Source: a bacterium 1XD42-76
Lineage (GTDB): Bacteria > Bacillota > Clostridia > Lachnospirales > Lachnospiraceae
Assembly (NCBI GenBank): GCA_009917545.1
Contig: QZDW01000006.1
Span: 62,001-126,000 of the forward strand
DNA: 64,000 nt
Direction: 5' to 3'
Translations under genes and position numbers: made by a program
The notes under the pieces: generated by a model
Told to the model about the DNA's origin: nothing
The model's database searches: none
Seen by the model: only the letters and a program-made list of their open reading frames with translations
Shown: piece after piece, positions 34,362 to 43,817 of the stretch
Numbering within the stretch: the first letter of the stretch is position 1
Layout: the number at the start of each line of letters is the position of its first letter

Positions 34362-34964
34362 ATGAAACGCAGGGGACGCGAAATCTATTATTATAATACA
34401 GTGACCGGATTTGAGACGGAACGGTTCGCCGGGCGTTTTCTGCTGCTTTTGATGGAGGAAATGAGGGAAAAACGCAAGTCAGAGATTGTATTCCTGTGTA
34501 TTGGCACGGACCGTTCCACCGGGGACAGCCTGGGGCCCCTGATCGGATATAAACTAAAAGAGTGCGGGGTCGAGAATGCCGTTGTACTGGGAACCCTGGA
34601 CCGCCCGGTCCATGCCATGAATCTGGAGGAGTCGCTGCAGCGGGTAAAGAAAAGCTTCCCGCAGGCTATAATCGTGGCAGTGGATGCTTCCGTGGGAAAC
34701 GTAGAGCATGTGGGATATGTGACGCTGGGAAGGGGCGCCCTCAAACCAGGGCTGGGAGTAAAAAAAGAGCTGGATGCAGTCGGCGATATTTTCATCACGG
34801 GTATTGTGGGCTCGTCGAGGAGCGGGGATCCCCTCATGCTGCAGAGCATCCGCCTTTCCGTCGTCATGCGTCTGGCAGACTGTATCAGCCGCAGCCTTTG
34901 CCTGGGCATGAGCCTTATAGGACGGCGTGTCGAAAAGTTTTCCGGGAATCCATCCCTGTTTTGA
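34362..34964 (+). CDS. yyaC: Spore protease YyaC family
   Basis: A 200-residue protein of the YyaC family (GPR-related, sporulation-associated). It has FLCIGTDRSTGDSLGPLIG, the acidic VAVDASVGN and GIVGSSRSGDP, as in the HybD/GPR-like fold that binds metal with aspartates. In Bacillus the gene is expressed in the forespore. Its presence supports a spore-forming host. GGAG precedes the ATG. The MATE gene ends 136 bases upstream. Confidence 0.88.
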   Translation: MKRRGREIYYYNTVTGFETERFAGRFLLLLMEEMREKRKSEIVFLCIGTDRSTGDSLGPLIGYKLKECGVENAVVLGTLDRPVHAMNLEESLQRVKKSFPQAIIVAVDASVGNVEHVGYVTLGRGALKPGLGVKKELDAVGDIFITGIVGSSRSGDPLMLQSIRLSVVMRLADCISRSLCLGMSLIGRRVEKFSGNPSLF

Positions 34965-35031
34965 CAGGTTTTGCGGACATGCCATGCTATACTTTCGTTT
35001 GAATAAGGAACGAAACATATAGCGAGGTGAA

Positions 35032-36564
35032 ATGATGGGAGATTTATATAATCCGTTTCCGAAATTGCCGAAAAATATCCGTCAGATCGGGGACACAGAT
35101 CAGGTGGTCCGGCTCTATATCGAGGATTATGTCAACACATATTTAAAAAGGCTTTACCCGTCCGGGCATCAGACATTACGCATTGGGCTCCTCCTTGGAA
35201 GTACGGAGCAGTATGACGGTACGCCGTATATCTTTGTGGACGGTGCGATGGAAATGGAGGACGTGGAAGTAGACGGTGAAAAGCTGATTTTTTCGGAAAG
35301 CTCGTGGCGCAAGGCCTATCAGCAGATCGAGGATGCATTTCCCAAACGGACCGTTCAGGGATGGTTTCTGTGCGGGGGCCCGGGAAGCCAGCTCAGCCCG
35401 CTCAATTACTGGAAGCAGCATGGGCAGTATTTCGCAGGGAAAAACCAGCTGATGTATCTGAACCACGGCCTGGAGGGCGAAGAGTCGCTTTACATAACGT
35501 CGGAAGACGGATTTTACCGCCTGAAGGGCCACTGTATTTATTACGAAAGAAACCAGATGATGCAGGATTATATGATTACGCGCAAGGATGTGCGCAGGAT
35601 TGAAGCCGGCTCCAATGAACCGGTAATCCGTGATTTCAGACAGCGCATGGCGGCTAAAAAGCAGCAGGCGGCTGTCCAGAACAGCAAGGTCGGAGTTCTG
35701 GGCATGCTTTGCGGTGTACTCTCCCTTGCCGTCCTGGCAGGCGGAGTAACATTGTTAAACAATTACCAGAAAATGCAGAACATGGAAAGTGCACTGGCCT
35801 CTGTGCTTCCGGCAGGTGTGGCAAACTGGGAAGAATTTCAGAAGCAGAAAGCCGAAGAGCCGGATTTCATTATTGAAGAGGTACCGGCCAACCTTTATCC
35901 GATGGAGAGCGGGGAGACCGGGGAGTTCTATACAGCAGGGACGGAGACAATGGCTCCGCAAGACCCGGCAAACGGACAGGCCTCCGGTGCAGCAGGTGAG
36001 GATGTATGGAATGGACAGGCTGGCGGTGCAGCAGGTCAGCCGTCTGGAAATCCCGGTCAGGACGGGCAGGGAACCGCCATGCCGGACAATCAGGGCCAGG
36101 GAGACAGCGCGCCGCCCGGAGCCAGTCAGGGCGCTCAGCCCGGAGGGGAAGCGGCCTCTGGCAGCGTATCCGGCGGGGATGGCCAGGAGGCCGGCGCACC
36201 CGGCAGTGTATCCGCTGAGTCCGGCCAGGGAGACAGCGCGCCCATCCAGCCGTCCGGTGAGCCGATAATCGAGGAGGCCGTACCGGAGACCGGGGCTGCA
36301 GAGGCGGAGGAAACTGTGGCGGCAGACAGCCCGGCAGAGACGGACGCCGGGGAGGGCGATCAGAAGGAGGAACATCCGCCGATCGACTATGCGGCAGCCG
36401 CAGCCAACGGCTATCAGATCTATGAGGTAGGGGACGGGGAAACGCTGTACGGGATATGCTGGAGCCTTTATGGCGACCTGAAACATCTTAACGAGATTAT
36501 TAAGATGAACTATCTGGAAAACGAGAACCGCATTTTTGCCGGGCAGAGGCTGATTGTGCCCTGA
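35032..36564 (+). CDS. Membrane protein: degenerate MPN/JAMM-like domain plus LysM
   Basis: A 510-residue protein. Residues about 40-190 look like an MPN (JAB/JAMM) fold: RIGLLLGSTEQYDG, a WRKAYQQIEDAFPKRTVQ helix, then GWFLCGGPGSQLSPLNYW (from residue 110), which lines up with the JAMM motif GWYHSHPG..LSxxD but has lost both His and the Asp. One membrane segment follows (about 222-245), then a Gly/Pro/Gln-rich low-complexity linker (about 290-440) and a C-terminal LysM domain (460-510, YEVGDGETLYGICWSLYGD). The LysM would bind peptidoglycan outside while the MPN-like domain is inside. The family name is not known to me. Confidence 0.75.
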   Translation: MMGDLYNPFPKLPKNIRQIGDTDQVVRLYIEDYVNTYLKRLYPSGHQTLRIGLLLGSTEQYDGTPYIFVDGAMEMEDVEVDGEKLIFSESSWRKAYQQIEDAFPKRTVQGWFLCGGPGSQLSPLNYWKQHGQYFAGKNQLMYLNHGLEGEESLYITSEDGFYRLKGHCIYYERNQMMQDYMITRKDVRRIEAGSNEPVIRDFRQRMAAKKQQAAVQNSKVGVLGMLCGVLSLAVLAGGVTLLNNYQKMQNMESALASVLPAGVANWEEFQKQKAEEPDFIIEEVPANLYPMESGETGEFYTAGTETMAPQDPANGQASGAAGEDVWNGQAGGAAGQPSGNPGQDGQGTAMPDNQGQGDSAPPGASQGAQPGGEAASGSVSGGDGQEAGAPGSVSAESGQGDSAPIQPSGEPIIEEAVPETGAAEAEETVAADSPAETDAGEGDQKEEHPPIDYAAAAANGYQIYEVGDGETLYGICWSLYGDLKHLNEIIKMNYLENENRIFAGQRLIVP

Positions 36565-36660
36565 TGGCACGGCGGTATCAAAATTAAAAAAGAATTTAAT
36601 GCGAATCTCCTGGAAATGGTGTATACTGAGATATATCGGCATTTCCGGGAGATTTATTAT

Positions 36661-37992
36661 ATGAGTGATATGCGTTATATGAATAGAGAGCACAAGAAGA
36701 GGCTGCTTCGCAGCAACATCGTTAAGCTTCCGAGGCCGGAACAGACAGACTATGAGGACGACGAAGAGGACGATGAGGGGTACGGGGAGGACGACGCCGA
36801 AGAAGAACAGCAGGGGGGGAACCGCCAGAAGCGGATTCTCATTGTGCTGCTCGTCACTCTGGCCGCCGCCGCGCTGTTCGGCTGGCGTTATTATCGGAAG
36901 CGGTATGAATACATGGAGTATGAGGTGGTCTGGGAGATGCCCATGCGCTATCCGGACGGAGAGCAGGAGGGCGAAGAGGATGGAATCGTCAGTGCAGGCA
37001 GCTTTATCAATTATGAACCGTTTGCTGACAATATGATTAAATACACAAAGGACGGCGCGTCCTATATCGACGGCAGCGGTAAGACGATCTGGACGAGAAC
37101 CTATGAGATGAAAGCTCCGATCATCTATGTCAACGGCGATTTTGCTGTGATTGCAGACCAGCAGGGGAATGATCTTTATATCTGCGATAAAGGGGGGTGC
37201 ACCGGTGCGGCTAAAACACGCCTTCCGATCACCAAGGCAGCTGTCTCCTCCAAGGGACTGGCTGCAGTAGTCGTGGAGGACAGTACAGCGACTTATGTCA
37301 ATTACTATAAAAAGGAAGGGGAAAGTCTGGGAATTGATATCAAGATGCTGCTGTCGGGAGACGGATACCCCTTGGATATTGCGCTGTCTCCGGACGGGAG
37401 ACAGATTGCCATGTCGGTGATGTACATAAAAAACGGCGCCATGAAAAACAAGATCGTTTTTTATGATTTTTCGGAGATCGGGAAAAACGTAAACAATCGT
37501 TTCATAGGCGCCTTTGAGGAAGAATTTAACGACGGGATGGTTTCCAGAATCCGGTATCTGAACGCGGATACCGTCTGCACCTTTTCCGACAAAGGGATTT
37601 CGTTCCTGTCCGTGAAAAATGTGATCCCGGATCCGCAGGTCATTACTGTGCCTGTGGAGGAAACGATCGAGAGCATCTGCTATTCCGAACAGTATGCCGG
37701 GATCATTGTAAACAATCCTTCGGAAAATCCTTACCGCATGGATATTTACGGAAGCGACGGCAGGCAGGTATGCAGCTTCGGGTTTGATTATGACTACAGC
37801 GGAGTAAAAATTGACGGTGATAAGGTTATCCTGTATAATGAGGAATCATGCAGGGTCTACAACCTGGACGGGTATCTGAAATTCGAAGGCCGCTTTGATT
37901 TTACGGTTTCCTGCGTGAGAAATGCCAAAGGGCGTATGAATTCCCTGATCGTGGCAGGAAATGAGATCATGAAGGAGATCCGGCTCAGGTAA
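36661..37992 (+). CDS. DUF5711-like membrane-anchored beta-propeller protein
   Basis: A 443-residue protein. A basic and acidic cytoplasmic start is followed by a membrane segment (about 58-75, ILIVLLVTLAAAALFGW) and a large extracellular part of repeated beta segments (DGASYIDGSGKTIWTRTY, NGDFAVIADQQGNDLYICD, LDIALSPDGRQIAMSV), which reads as a propeller. This matches DUF5711 proteins of Lachnospiraceae. ATG 36661 follows GGGAGA. It follows the MPN/LysM gene by 96 bases. Function unknown, presumably cell envelope. Confidence 0.75.
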   Translation: MSDMRYMNREHKKRLLRSNIVKLPRPEQTDYEDDEEDDEGYGEDDAEEEQQGGNRQKRILIVLLVTLAAAALFGWRYYRKRYEYMEYEVVWEMPMRYPDGEQEGEEDGIVSAGSFINYEPFADNMIKYTKDGASYIDGSGKTIWTRTYEMKAPIIYVNGDFAVIADQQGNDLYICDKGGCTGAAKTRLPITKAAVSSKGLAAVVVEDSTATYVNYYKKEGESLGIDIKMLLSGDGYPLDIALSPDGRQIAMSVMYIKNGAMKNKIVFYDFSEIGKNVNNRFIGAFEEEFNDGMVSRIRYLNADTVCTFSDKGISFLSVKNVIPDPQVITVPVEETIESICYSEQYAGIIVNNPSENPYRMDIYGSDGRQVCSFGFDYDYSGVKIDGDKVILYNEESCRVYNLDGYLKFEGRFDFTVSCVRNAKGRMNSLIVAGNEIMKEIRLR

Positions 37993-38111
37993 GATACCGG
38001 AATACCCGGCGCAGTAAACGTCATGGAAAACAGCTGTGGCGTTTCCGATACAACGTGACAGCGGAAAGGCCCGGCTGTTGCGTAAACTTTTTGATTCAAG
38101 GAGGACATACT

Positions 38112-40091
38112 ATGAATCCTGTTGACACATTATCTGTTAATGCGATCCGAATCTTGTCGGCGGATGCAATCCAGAAAGCGAATTCCGGCCATCCGGGACT
38201 CCCGCTGGGCAGTGCTCCGGCAGCTTATGAGCTCTGGGCGCACCATATGAACCACAATCCGGCCAATCCGTCATGGCCCAACCGGGACCGTTTTGTCCTG
38301 TCCGGCGGACATGGCTCCATGCTGCTTTACTCACTGCTCCACCTGTTCGGCTACGGGCTGACAAAGGAAGATCTGATGAATTTCCGCCAGATCGGTTCCC
38401 TGACGCCGGGCCATCCGGAGTATCGCCACACGGTCGGCGTAGAGGCGACGACCGGGCCGCTCGGAGCAGGCATGGCGATGGCGGTCGGCATGGCGGCAGC
38501 GGAAAAGCACCTGGCAGCAGTATTTAATAAGGAAAACTATCCGGTCGTGGACCATTATACCTTTGTACTGGGCGGCGACGGCTGTATGATGGAGGGCATT
38601 TCCTCGGAAGCATTCTCTCTGGCAGGGACGCTCGGCCTCGGGAAGCTGATTGTACTCTATGACTCCAACCAGATCTCAATCGAAGGAAGCACGGACATCG
38701 CATTCCGCGAGAATGTGGAAGAGCGCATGCGCGCCTTCGGGTTCCAGACCATCACTGTTGAGGACGGAACGAATCTGGAAGCAATCGGCCTGGCAATCGA
38801 AGCAGCAAAGCAGGAAACGGGCCGCCCGTCCTTTATCACAATCAAGACAGAGATCGGCTACGGCTGCCCGGCAAAGCAGGGCAGGGCGAGCGCCCACGGA
38901 GAGCCTCTGGGTGAGGAGAATGTCAAGGCGCTGCGCGAAACTCTGGGATGGCCGTCTGAGGAATTGTTTTTCGTACCTGGCGAGGTATATGAAAATTTTG
39001 CAGGTCTTGCCGCCGAAAAAGCAGAGACGGAAGCTGCCTGGAACGTGATGTTCGCTGCCTACTGTGAAGAATATCCGGATATGGATAATCTATGGGAGCA
39101 GTACCACAGCCCTGTAAAGGCAGAGGAATTCCTTGACAACGGGGCATTCTGGCTTACGAAGGATAAGCCGGAGGCAACGCGCTCCCTGTCCGGTAAGATG
39201 ATTCAGCTGTTAAAGGACGAGCTTCCGAACTTAGTCGGAGGATCCGCAGATCTCGGGCCTTCCAATAAGACGAATATGAAGGACGCAGGCGATTTCTCCA
39301 AAGAGACCCCGGAGGGAAGAAATCTGCATTTCGGCGTGCGCGAGCTGTCAATGGCAGCGATCGGCAACGGTATTTTGCTGCACGGCGGCCTGCATGCCTA
39401 TGTGGCGACTTTCTTTGTATTCAGCGATTACGTAAAGCCGATGGCGCGCCTCTCGGCATTGATGGGGCTGCCGCTCACGTATGTGCTTACACATGACAGC
39501 ATTGGCGTCGGCGAGGACGGGCCCACACATGAACCGATCGAACAGCTTGCAATGCTGCGGGCAATGCCGAATTTCCACGTGTTCCGTCCCTGCGATGCGA
39601 CCGAGACCTCAGCAGCATGGCTTTCCGCTATCACATCAGAAAAGACGCCGACAGCGCTGGTACTCACGAGGCAGAATCTGGATCCGGTTGCCGGAAGCAG
39701 CAGAGACGCCTTAAAGGGCGGCTATGTGATCGACGACTGCGAGGGAACCGCGGATGTCATTCTCATCGCCAGTGGTTCCGAGGTATCTCTGGCAGTAAAG
39801 GCTAAGACTGAGCTTGCGAAGGAAGGACAGAAGGTGCGCGTGGTCTCCATGCCATGTATGGACATCTTCGAGGAGCAGAGCGCAGAGTATAAGGAGTCTG
39901 TGCTTCCGAAGGCAGTGAGAAAGAGAGTGGCGATAGAGGCACTGTCCGATTTTGGCTGGGGGAAATATGTGGGCCTGGACGGCGCATGTGTGACGATGAA
40001 CCGTTTCGGAGCCAGCGGCCCGGCCGGTAAGCTGTTTGAGATGTTCGGCTTTACGGTCGAGAATGTGGTTAAGACGGTAAAGAGCTTGTAG
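38112..40091 (+). CDS. tkt: Transketolase
   Basis: A 659-residue thiamine-diphosphate enzyme moving two-carbon units in the pentose phosphate pathway. It contains KANSGHPGLPLGSAP at the N-terminus, the ThDP motif FVLGGDGCMMEG, the middle-domain PNLVGGSADLGPSN and a transketolase signature THDSIGVGEDGPTHEPIEQL. Full length. I use ATG 38112 with AAGGAGG upstream rather than an upstream in-frame start. The ROK kinase gene follows after 51 bases and is probably cotranscribed. Confidence 0.97.
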   Translation: MNPVDTLSVNAIRILSADAIQKANSGHPGLPLGSAPAAYELWAHHMNHNPANPSWPNRDRFVLSGGHGSMLLYSLLHLFGYGLTKEDLMNFRQIGSLTPGHPEYRHTVGVEATTGPLGAGMAMAVGMAAAEKHLAAVFNKENYPVVDHYTFVLGGDGCMMEGISSEAFSLAGTLGLGKLIVLYDSNQISIEGSTDIAFRENVEERMRAFGFQTITVEDGTNLEAIGLAIEAAKQETGRPSFITIKTEIGYGCPAKQGRASAHGEPLGEENVKALRETLGWPSEELFFVPGEVYENFAGLAAEKAETEAAWNVMFAAYCEEYPDMDNLWEQYHSPVKAEEFLDNGAFWLTKDKPEATRSLSGKMIQLLKDELPNLVGGSADLGPSNKTNMKDAGDFSKETPEGRNLHFGVRELSMAAIGNGILLHGGLHAYVATFFVFSDYVKPMARLSALMGLPLTYVLTHDSIGVGEDGPTHEPIEQLAMLRAMPNFHVFRPCDATETSAAWLSAITSEKTPTALVLTRQNLDPVAGSSRDALKGGYVIDDCEGTADVILIASGSEVSLAVKAKTELAKEGQKVRVVSMPCMDIFEEQSAEYKESVLPKAVRKRVAIEALSDFGWGKYVGLDGACVTMNRFGASGPAGKLFEMFGFTVENVVKTVKSL

Positions 40092-40142
40092 AGGCCGGGC
40101 AGAATGCCGGGCAGAGGGCAGTAAGGGGCAAGAGGAGCAGGT

Positions 40143-41084
40143 ATGGATAAGAGATGTATAGGGATTGATATCGGCGGGACAACCGTCAAGATGGGGATGT
40201 TCGAGCCGGACGGGACACTGGTCGAAAAATGGGAGATCCCGACCAGGAAGGAAGAGGGCGGCCGGTATATTTTGGAGGATATTGCCGCATCGGTGCGGAA
40301 AAAGACGGCAGAGTGCGGCCTTTCGCTGTCTGATTTTTCCGGCGCAGGCATGGGGCTTCCCGGCCCTGTGATGCCGGACGGGCATATCGAATTCTGCGTC
40401 AATCTGGGCTGGAAGGCCGGAAACCCGCAGCAGACGTTAAGCGCCCTTTTGGACGGGATGCAGGTAAAGAGCGGCAATGACGCCAATGTGGCGGCCCTGG
40501 GCGAGATGTGGCAGGGAGGCGGCAGAGGCTATAAGAATCTGGTGATGGTGACGCTGGGAACCGGAGTCGGCGGCGGTGTGATCCTTAATGAGCGGATCTG
40601 GCCGGGAATGCAGGGCGTGGGCGGCGAGATCGGCCACATCCATGTGATTGAGGGCGAGACCGAGGCCTGCAACTGCGGCGGATACGGATGCCTCGAGCAG
40701 GTGGCTTCCGCCACAGGGATTGCCAGGGAAGCGAGACGGCTTCTGGCAGCAGACAAGCGTGATTCCGTCCTGCGCAGCAAAGAGAAGATTACGGCCAAGG
40801 ATGTGCTGAGCGCAGCCAGGGACGGCGATGCGCTGGCGCTTACGGTGGTCGAAACATCCTGCCGCTATCTGGGCTGGGCGCTGGCGGCTGTGACGATGGT
40901 GCTCGACCCGCAGGCCTACATCATCGGCGGCGGCGTATCGAAGGCGGGAACGTTCCTGACAGAGAAGATTAAGAAATACCACGACAAGCTGTCTCCGATG
41001 GCAACCAGAAAGGCAGACGTCGTGCTGGCGACACTCGGAAATGACGCCGGAATCTATGGGGCCGCGAAGCTGGTGCTGGGTTAA
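40143..41084 (+). CDS. ROK family sugar kinase (probable glucokinase)
   Basis: A 313-residue kinase with the ATP-binding GIDIGGTTVKMGMF start, GAGMGLPGPV, NDANVAALGE, GTGVGGGVI, the substrate/zinc region GEIGHIHV and the cysteine motif CNCGGYGCLEQ of ROK proteins. These features fit glucokinase of Firmicutes, giving glucose-6-phosphate for the nearby pgi and tkt pathways. GAGGAGCAGG precedes the ATG. Fructokinase or N-acetylmannosamine kinase activity cannot be excluded. Confidence 0.9.
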   Translation: MDKRCIGIDIGGTTVKMGMFEPDGTLVEKWEIPTRKEEGGRYILEDIAASVRKKTAECGLSLSDFSGAGMGLPGPVMPDGHIEFCVNLGWKAGNPQQTLSALLDGMQVKSGNDANVAALGEMWQGGGRGYKNLVMVTLGTGVGGGVILNERIWPGMQGVGGEIGHIHVIEGETEACNCGGYGCLEQVASATGIAREARRLLAADKRDSVLRSKEKITAKDVLSAARDGDALALTVVETSCRYLGWALAAVTMVLDPQAYIIGGGVSKAGTFLTEKIKKYHDKLSPMATRKADVVLATLGNDAGIYGAAKLVLG

Positions 41085-41132
41085 TCCCCGCACCAGCCCC
41101 GATAAAAGAAGCGGCTGGCAGAAATGAGGAGA

Positions 41133-41153
41133 CCCCGGCTGCTACAGCCGGGG
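41133..41153 (+). terminator. Hairpin after the ROK kinase
   Basis: CCCCGGCT pairs with AGCCGGGG round a five-base loop. There is no good T run after it, so termination is uncertain. The 260-base gap before the next gene holds AT-rich DNA that may carry a promoter. Confidence 0.4.
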
Positions 41154-41345
41154 CAATTATGAAAAATCTATGTGCAATTTGTCTAGTAAACGAATTTGAA
41201 ATGATTTATGTTTGTACAAATAGTATAAAAAACATATATGAATAGAATGTGAACAGAGTGTAAATAGATTATGAAACATGGGAACCGCCCAGACTCTGTG
41301 AACAGAAGCAATCAGATATAGGAGGGAGCAGGCAAGGAGGAGCTT

Positions 41346-43016
41346 ATGGCAAATGAGGAGAAACGAAAGACTTTGGTTCTGGGACACCGGAATCCGGACA
41401 CGGACTCCATCTGTTCTGCCATCTGTTATGCGAGGCTGAAGCAGAGGCTGACAGGACAGGAGTATGAGCCATGCCGGGCAGGAAATGTCAATCCGGAGAC
41501 GAACTATGTGCTGAAATACTTTAAGACAGACGCACCACGTCTGGTGGAGAGCGTAAAGACGCAGGTCAAGGACATCGAGATCCGCAAGACCAAGGGCGTC
41601 AGCAAGGATATTTCCTTAAAACGTGCCTGGGGGCTTATGCAGGAGGACAATGTCGTGACGCTTCCGTGCGTCACGGAGGAAGGGATTCTGGAGGGCGTTA
41701 TCACCATTGGGGATATTACCAAGTCTTACATGAATCTGTATGACAGCAGTATCATTTCCAAGGCCCGCACGAAATATTCCAATATCCTTGATACCCTGGA
41801 AGGCACGATTGTCGTCGGGAGCGCAGAGGAATATTTTGACAAAGGCAAGGTTCTGATTGCGGCAGCCAATCCGGATCTGATGGAGAACTACATAGAAAAG
41901 AACGATCTGGTGATTCTGGGAAACCGTTATGAATCCCAGCTCTGTGCGATCGAGATGGAAGCCGGATGCATCATCGTCTGTGAGGGGGCAGGCGTCTCCC
42001 TGACGATACGCAAGCTGGCGCAGGAGCGGGGCTGTACGGTGATGACGACACCTTATGATACGTATACCACGGCCCGTCTCATCAACCAGTCGATGCCGGT
42101 CAGCCATTTTATGACAATGGAAAATGTGATTGCGTTTTCCGACGAAGATTATCTGGATGATATCCGGGATATCATGGCGAGCAAGCGGCACCGGGATTTC
42201 CCCATCCTGGACGGAGACGGTAAGTATCTGGGGATGATTTCCCGCAGAAACCTCCTGGGAGCCAAAGGGAAGCAGATTATTCTTGTAGATCATAACGAGC
42301 GCAGCCAGGCCGTGGAGGGCATGGAAAATGCAGACATCCGGGAAATCATCGACCATCACCGCTTAGGGACAGTGGAAACGATGTCGCCGGTCTTTTTCCG
42401 TAATCAGCCGCTCGGCTGTACCGCGACCATCATCTGCCAGATGTATCAGGAGGCTGGGGCGGATATCGACAAGACGACAGCAGGACTTCTGTGCAGCGCG
42501 ATTATTTCCGATACGCTTTTATTCCGCTCTCCCACCTGCACGGCAGTTGACAAGGCGGCGGCTTCTGATCTGGCGGAGATTGCGGGAATCAAGATGGAAG
42601 AGTATGCCCGTAAGATGTTTGCTGCCGGCAGCAATCTTAAGGGAAAATCGGACGAAGATATCTTCTATCAGGATTTCAAGCGCTTTACGGCCGGAAATTC
42701 CGTGTTCGGCATCGGGCAGATCACATCCCTGAACCCGGTAGAGCTCGAGGAACTCAAAGGCCGGATGCTGGCATATTCAGAGAAAGCCAGGGAGCAGCAT
42801 AATGTGGACATGATGTTTTTCATGCTCACCAACATTCTGAAGGAGTCTACAGAGCTTATCTGCGTGGGGCCCGGCGCAGAGCAGCTTGTGGCAACCGCCT
42901 TTCATGTCAATGGCGAGGACGAGCGGGAAGAACTGGACGGGATCGTGAGCCTCCCGGGAGTCGTCTCCAGAAAGAAGCAGCTCGCACCGCAGATCATGAT
43001 GGCGCTGCAGCAGTAA
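41346..43016 (+). CDS. ppaC: Mn-dependent inorganic pyrophosphatase with CBS and DRTGG domains
   Basis: A 556-residue family II pyrophosphatase of the regulated type. The DHH catalytic core is split: LGHRNPDTDSICSAICYAR at the start, then CBS domain 1 (about 75-130), a DRTGG-like domain (about 135-245), CBS domain 2 (about 250-305), and the rest of the core with EIIDHHRLG and the C-terminal substrate motif VVSRKKQLAPQ. CBS domains bind adenine nucleotides and tune activity. It hydrolyses pyrophosphate in the cytoplasm. GCAAGGAGG precedes the ATG. Confidence 0.93.
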   Translation: MANEEKRKTLVLGHRNPDTDSICSAICYARLKQRLTGQEYEPCRAGNVNPETNYVLKYFKTDAPRLVESVKTQVKDIEIRKTKGVSKDISLKRAWGLMQEDNVVTLPCVTEEGILEGVITIGDITKSYMNLYDSSIISKARTKYSNILDTLEGTIVVGSAEEYFDKGKVLIAAANPDLMENYIEKNDLVILGNRYESQLCAIEMEAGCIIVCEGAGVSLTIRKLAQERGCTVMTTPYDTYTTARLINQSMPVSHFMTMENVIAFSDEDYLDDIRDIMASKRHRDFPILDGDGKYLGMISRRNLLGAKGKQIILVDHNERSQAVEGMENADIREIIDHHRLGTVETMSPVFFRNQPLGCTATIICQMYQEAGADIDKTTAGLLCSAIISDTLLFRSPTCTAVDKAAASDLAEIAGIKMEEYARKMFAAGSNLKGKSDEDIFYQDFKRFTAGNSVFGIGQITSLNPVELEELKGRMLAYSEKAREQHNVDMMFFMLTNILKESTELICVGPGAEQLVATAFHVNGEDEREELDGIVSLPGVVSRKKQLAPQIMMALQQ

Positions 43017-43077
43017 ATACGGGGGCGCAAAACGCGGGAGCGTCCTGACTGTCAGGGCCGGGGGAGAGAGGTGGAAA

Positions 43078-43803
43078 ATGAAAGAAAGTGGCAGAAAAAA
43101 GACCGGGCTTTCGCCAAAACAGATGTTTAAGCCCGGCAATATGCTGTACCCGCTTCCCGCCGTACTGGTATCGGTGGGGGACATGAAGGGGGAATCGAAT
43201 CTCTTTACAGCGGCCTGGACGGGAACGGTCTGCACGAATCCCCCGATGTTATATATCAGCGTCAGGCCGGAGCGCTATTCATACGGCCTGCTCCGGGAGA
43301 CCGGGGAGTTTGTGGTGAACCTGACGACAGAAGTGCTTGCCCGCGCGGTGGATTACTGCGGGGTACGCTCCGGCAGGGATACCGATAAATGGAAGGATAC
43401 CGGGCTGACCAGGGGAGCGGCAGAGAAAGTGAAGGCGCCGCTTGTGCAGGAATGTCCGGTCAACCTGGAGTGCCGTGTGGTGAAAGTCGAAGAGCTGGGA
43501 AGCCACCATATGTTTCTCGCCAGCGTAGAGTCTGTGGACGTTGACGAGGCGCTTCTTGACCATAAGGGCACGCTCCATTTGGACCAAGCGGGGCTTTTAG
43601 CGTATTCCCACGGCAGATATTATGGTCTGGGCGCTGCCAGAGGAAGCTTTGGCTTCAGCGTCAGGAAACACGGGCCCTCAGATGATACAAAAGAAACGCG
43701 CAGGGCAGAGAAAGGAAAGCGCAGGATCAGCCCGGCCGGGGCGGCGGAGGGAAAGGGATCCGCACGGCATGCGAAAAAGATCAGGAGAAAAGGCGCAAAA
43801 TGA
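43078..43803 (+). CDS. Flavin reductase family protein with basic tail
   Basis: A 241-residue FMN-binding protein (flavin reductase-like, split-barrel fold): YPLPAVLVSVGDMKGESNLFTAAWTG is the start of the fold, read here as PAVLVSVGD and AAWTGTVCTNPP; FVVNLTTEVLARAVDYCG follows. Residues 195-241 are an added tail rich in Arg and Lys (KGKRRISPAGAAEGK), unusual for the family; it may bind nucleic acid or be disordered. The stop overlaps the region of the next gene's ribosome binding site, so the two are coupled. Confidence 0.85.
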   Translation: MKESGRKKTGLSPKQMFKPGNMLYPLPAVLVSVGDMKGESNLFTAAWTGTVCTNPPMLYISVRPERYSYGLLRETGEFVVNLTTEVLARAVDYCGVRSGRDTDKWKDTGLTRGAAEKVKAPLVQECPVNLECRVVKVEELGSHHMFLASVESVDVDEALLDHKGTLHLDQAGLLAYSHGRYYGLGAARGSFGFSVRKHGPSDDTKETRRAEKGKRRISPAGAAEGKGSARHAKKIRRKGAK

Positions 43804-43817
43804 AGGGAGAAAGTCGA

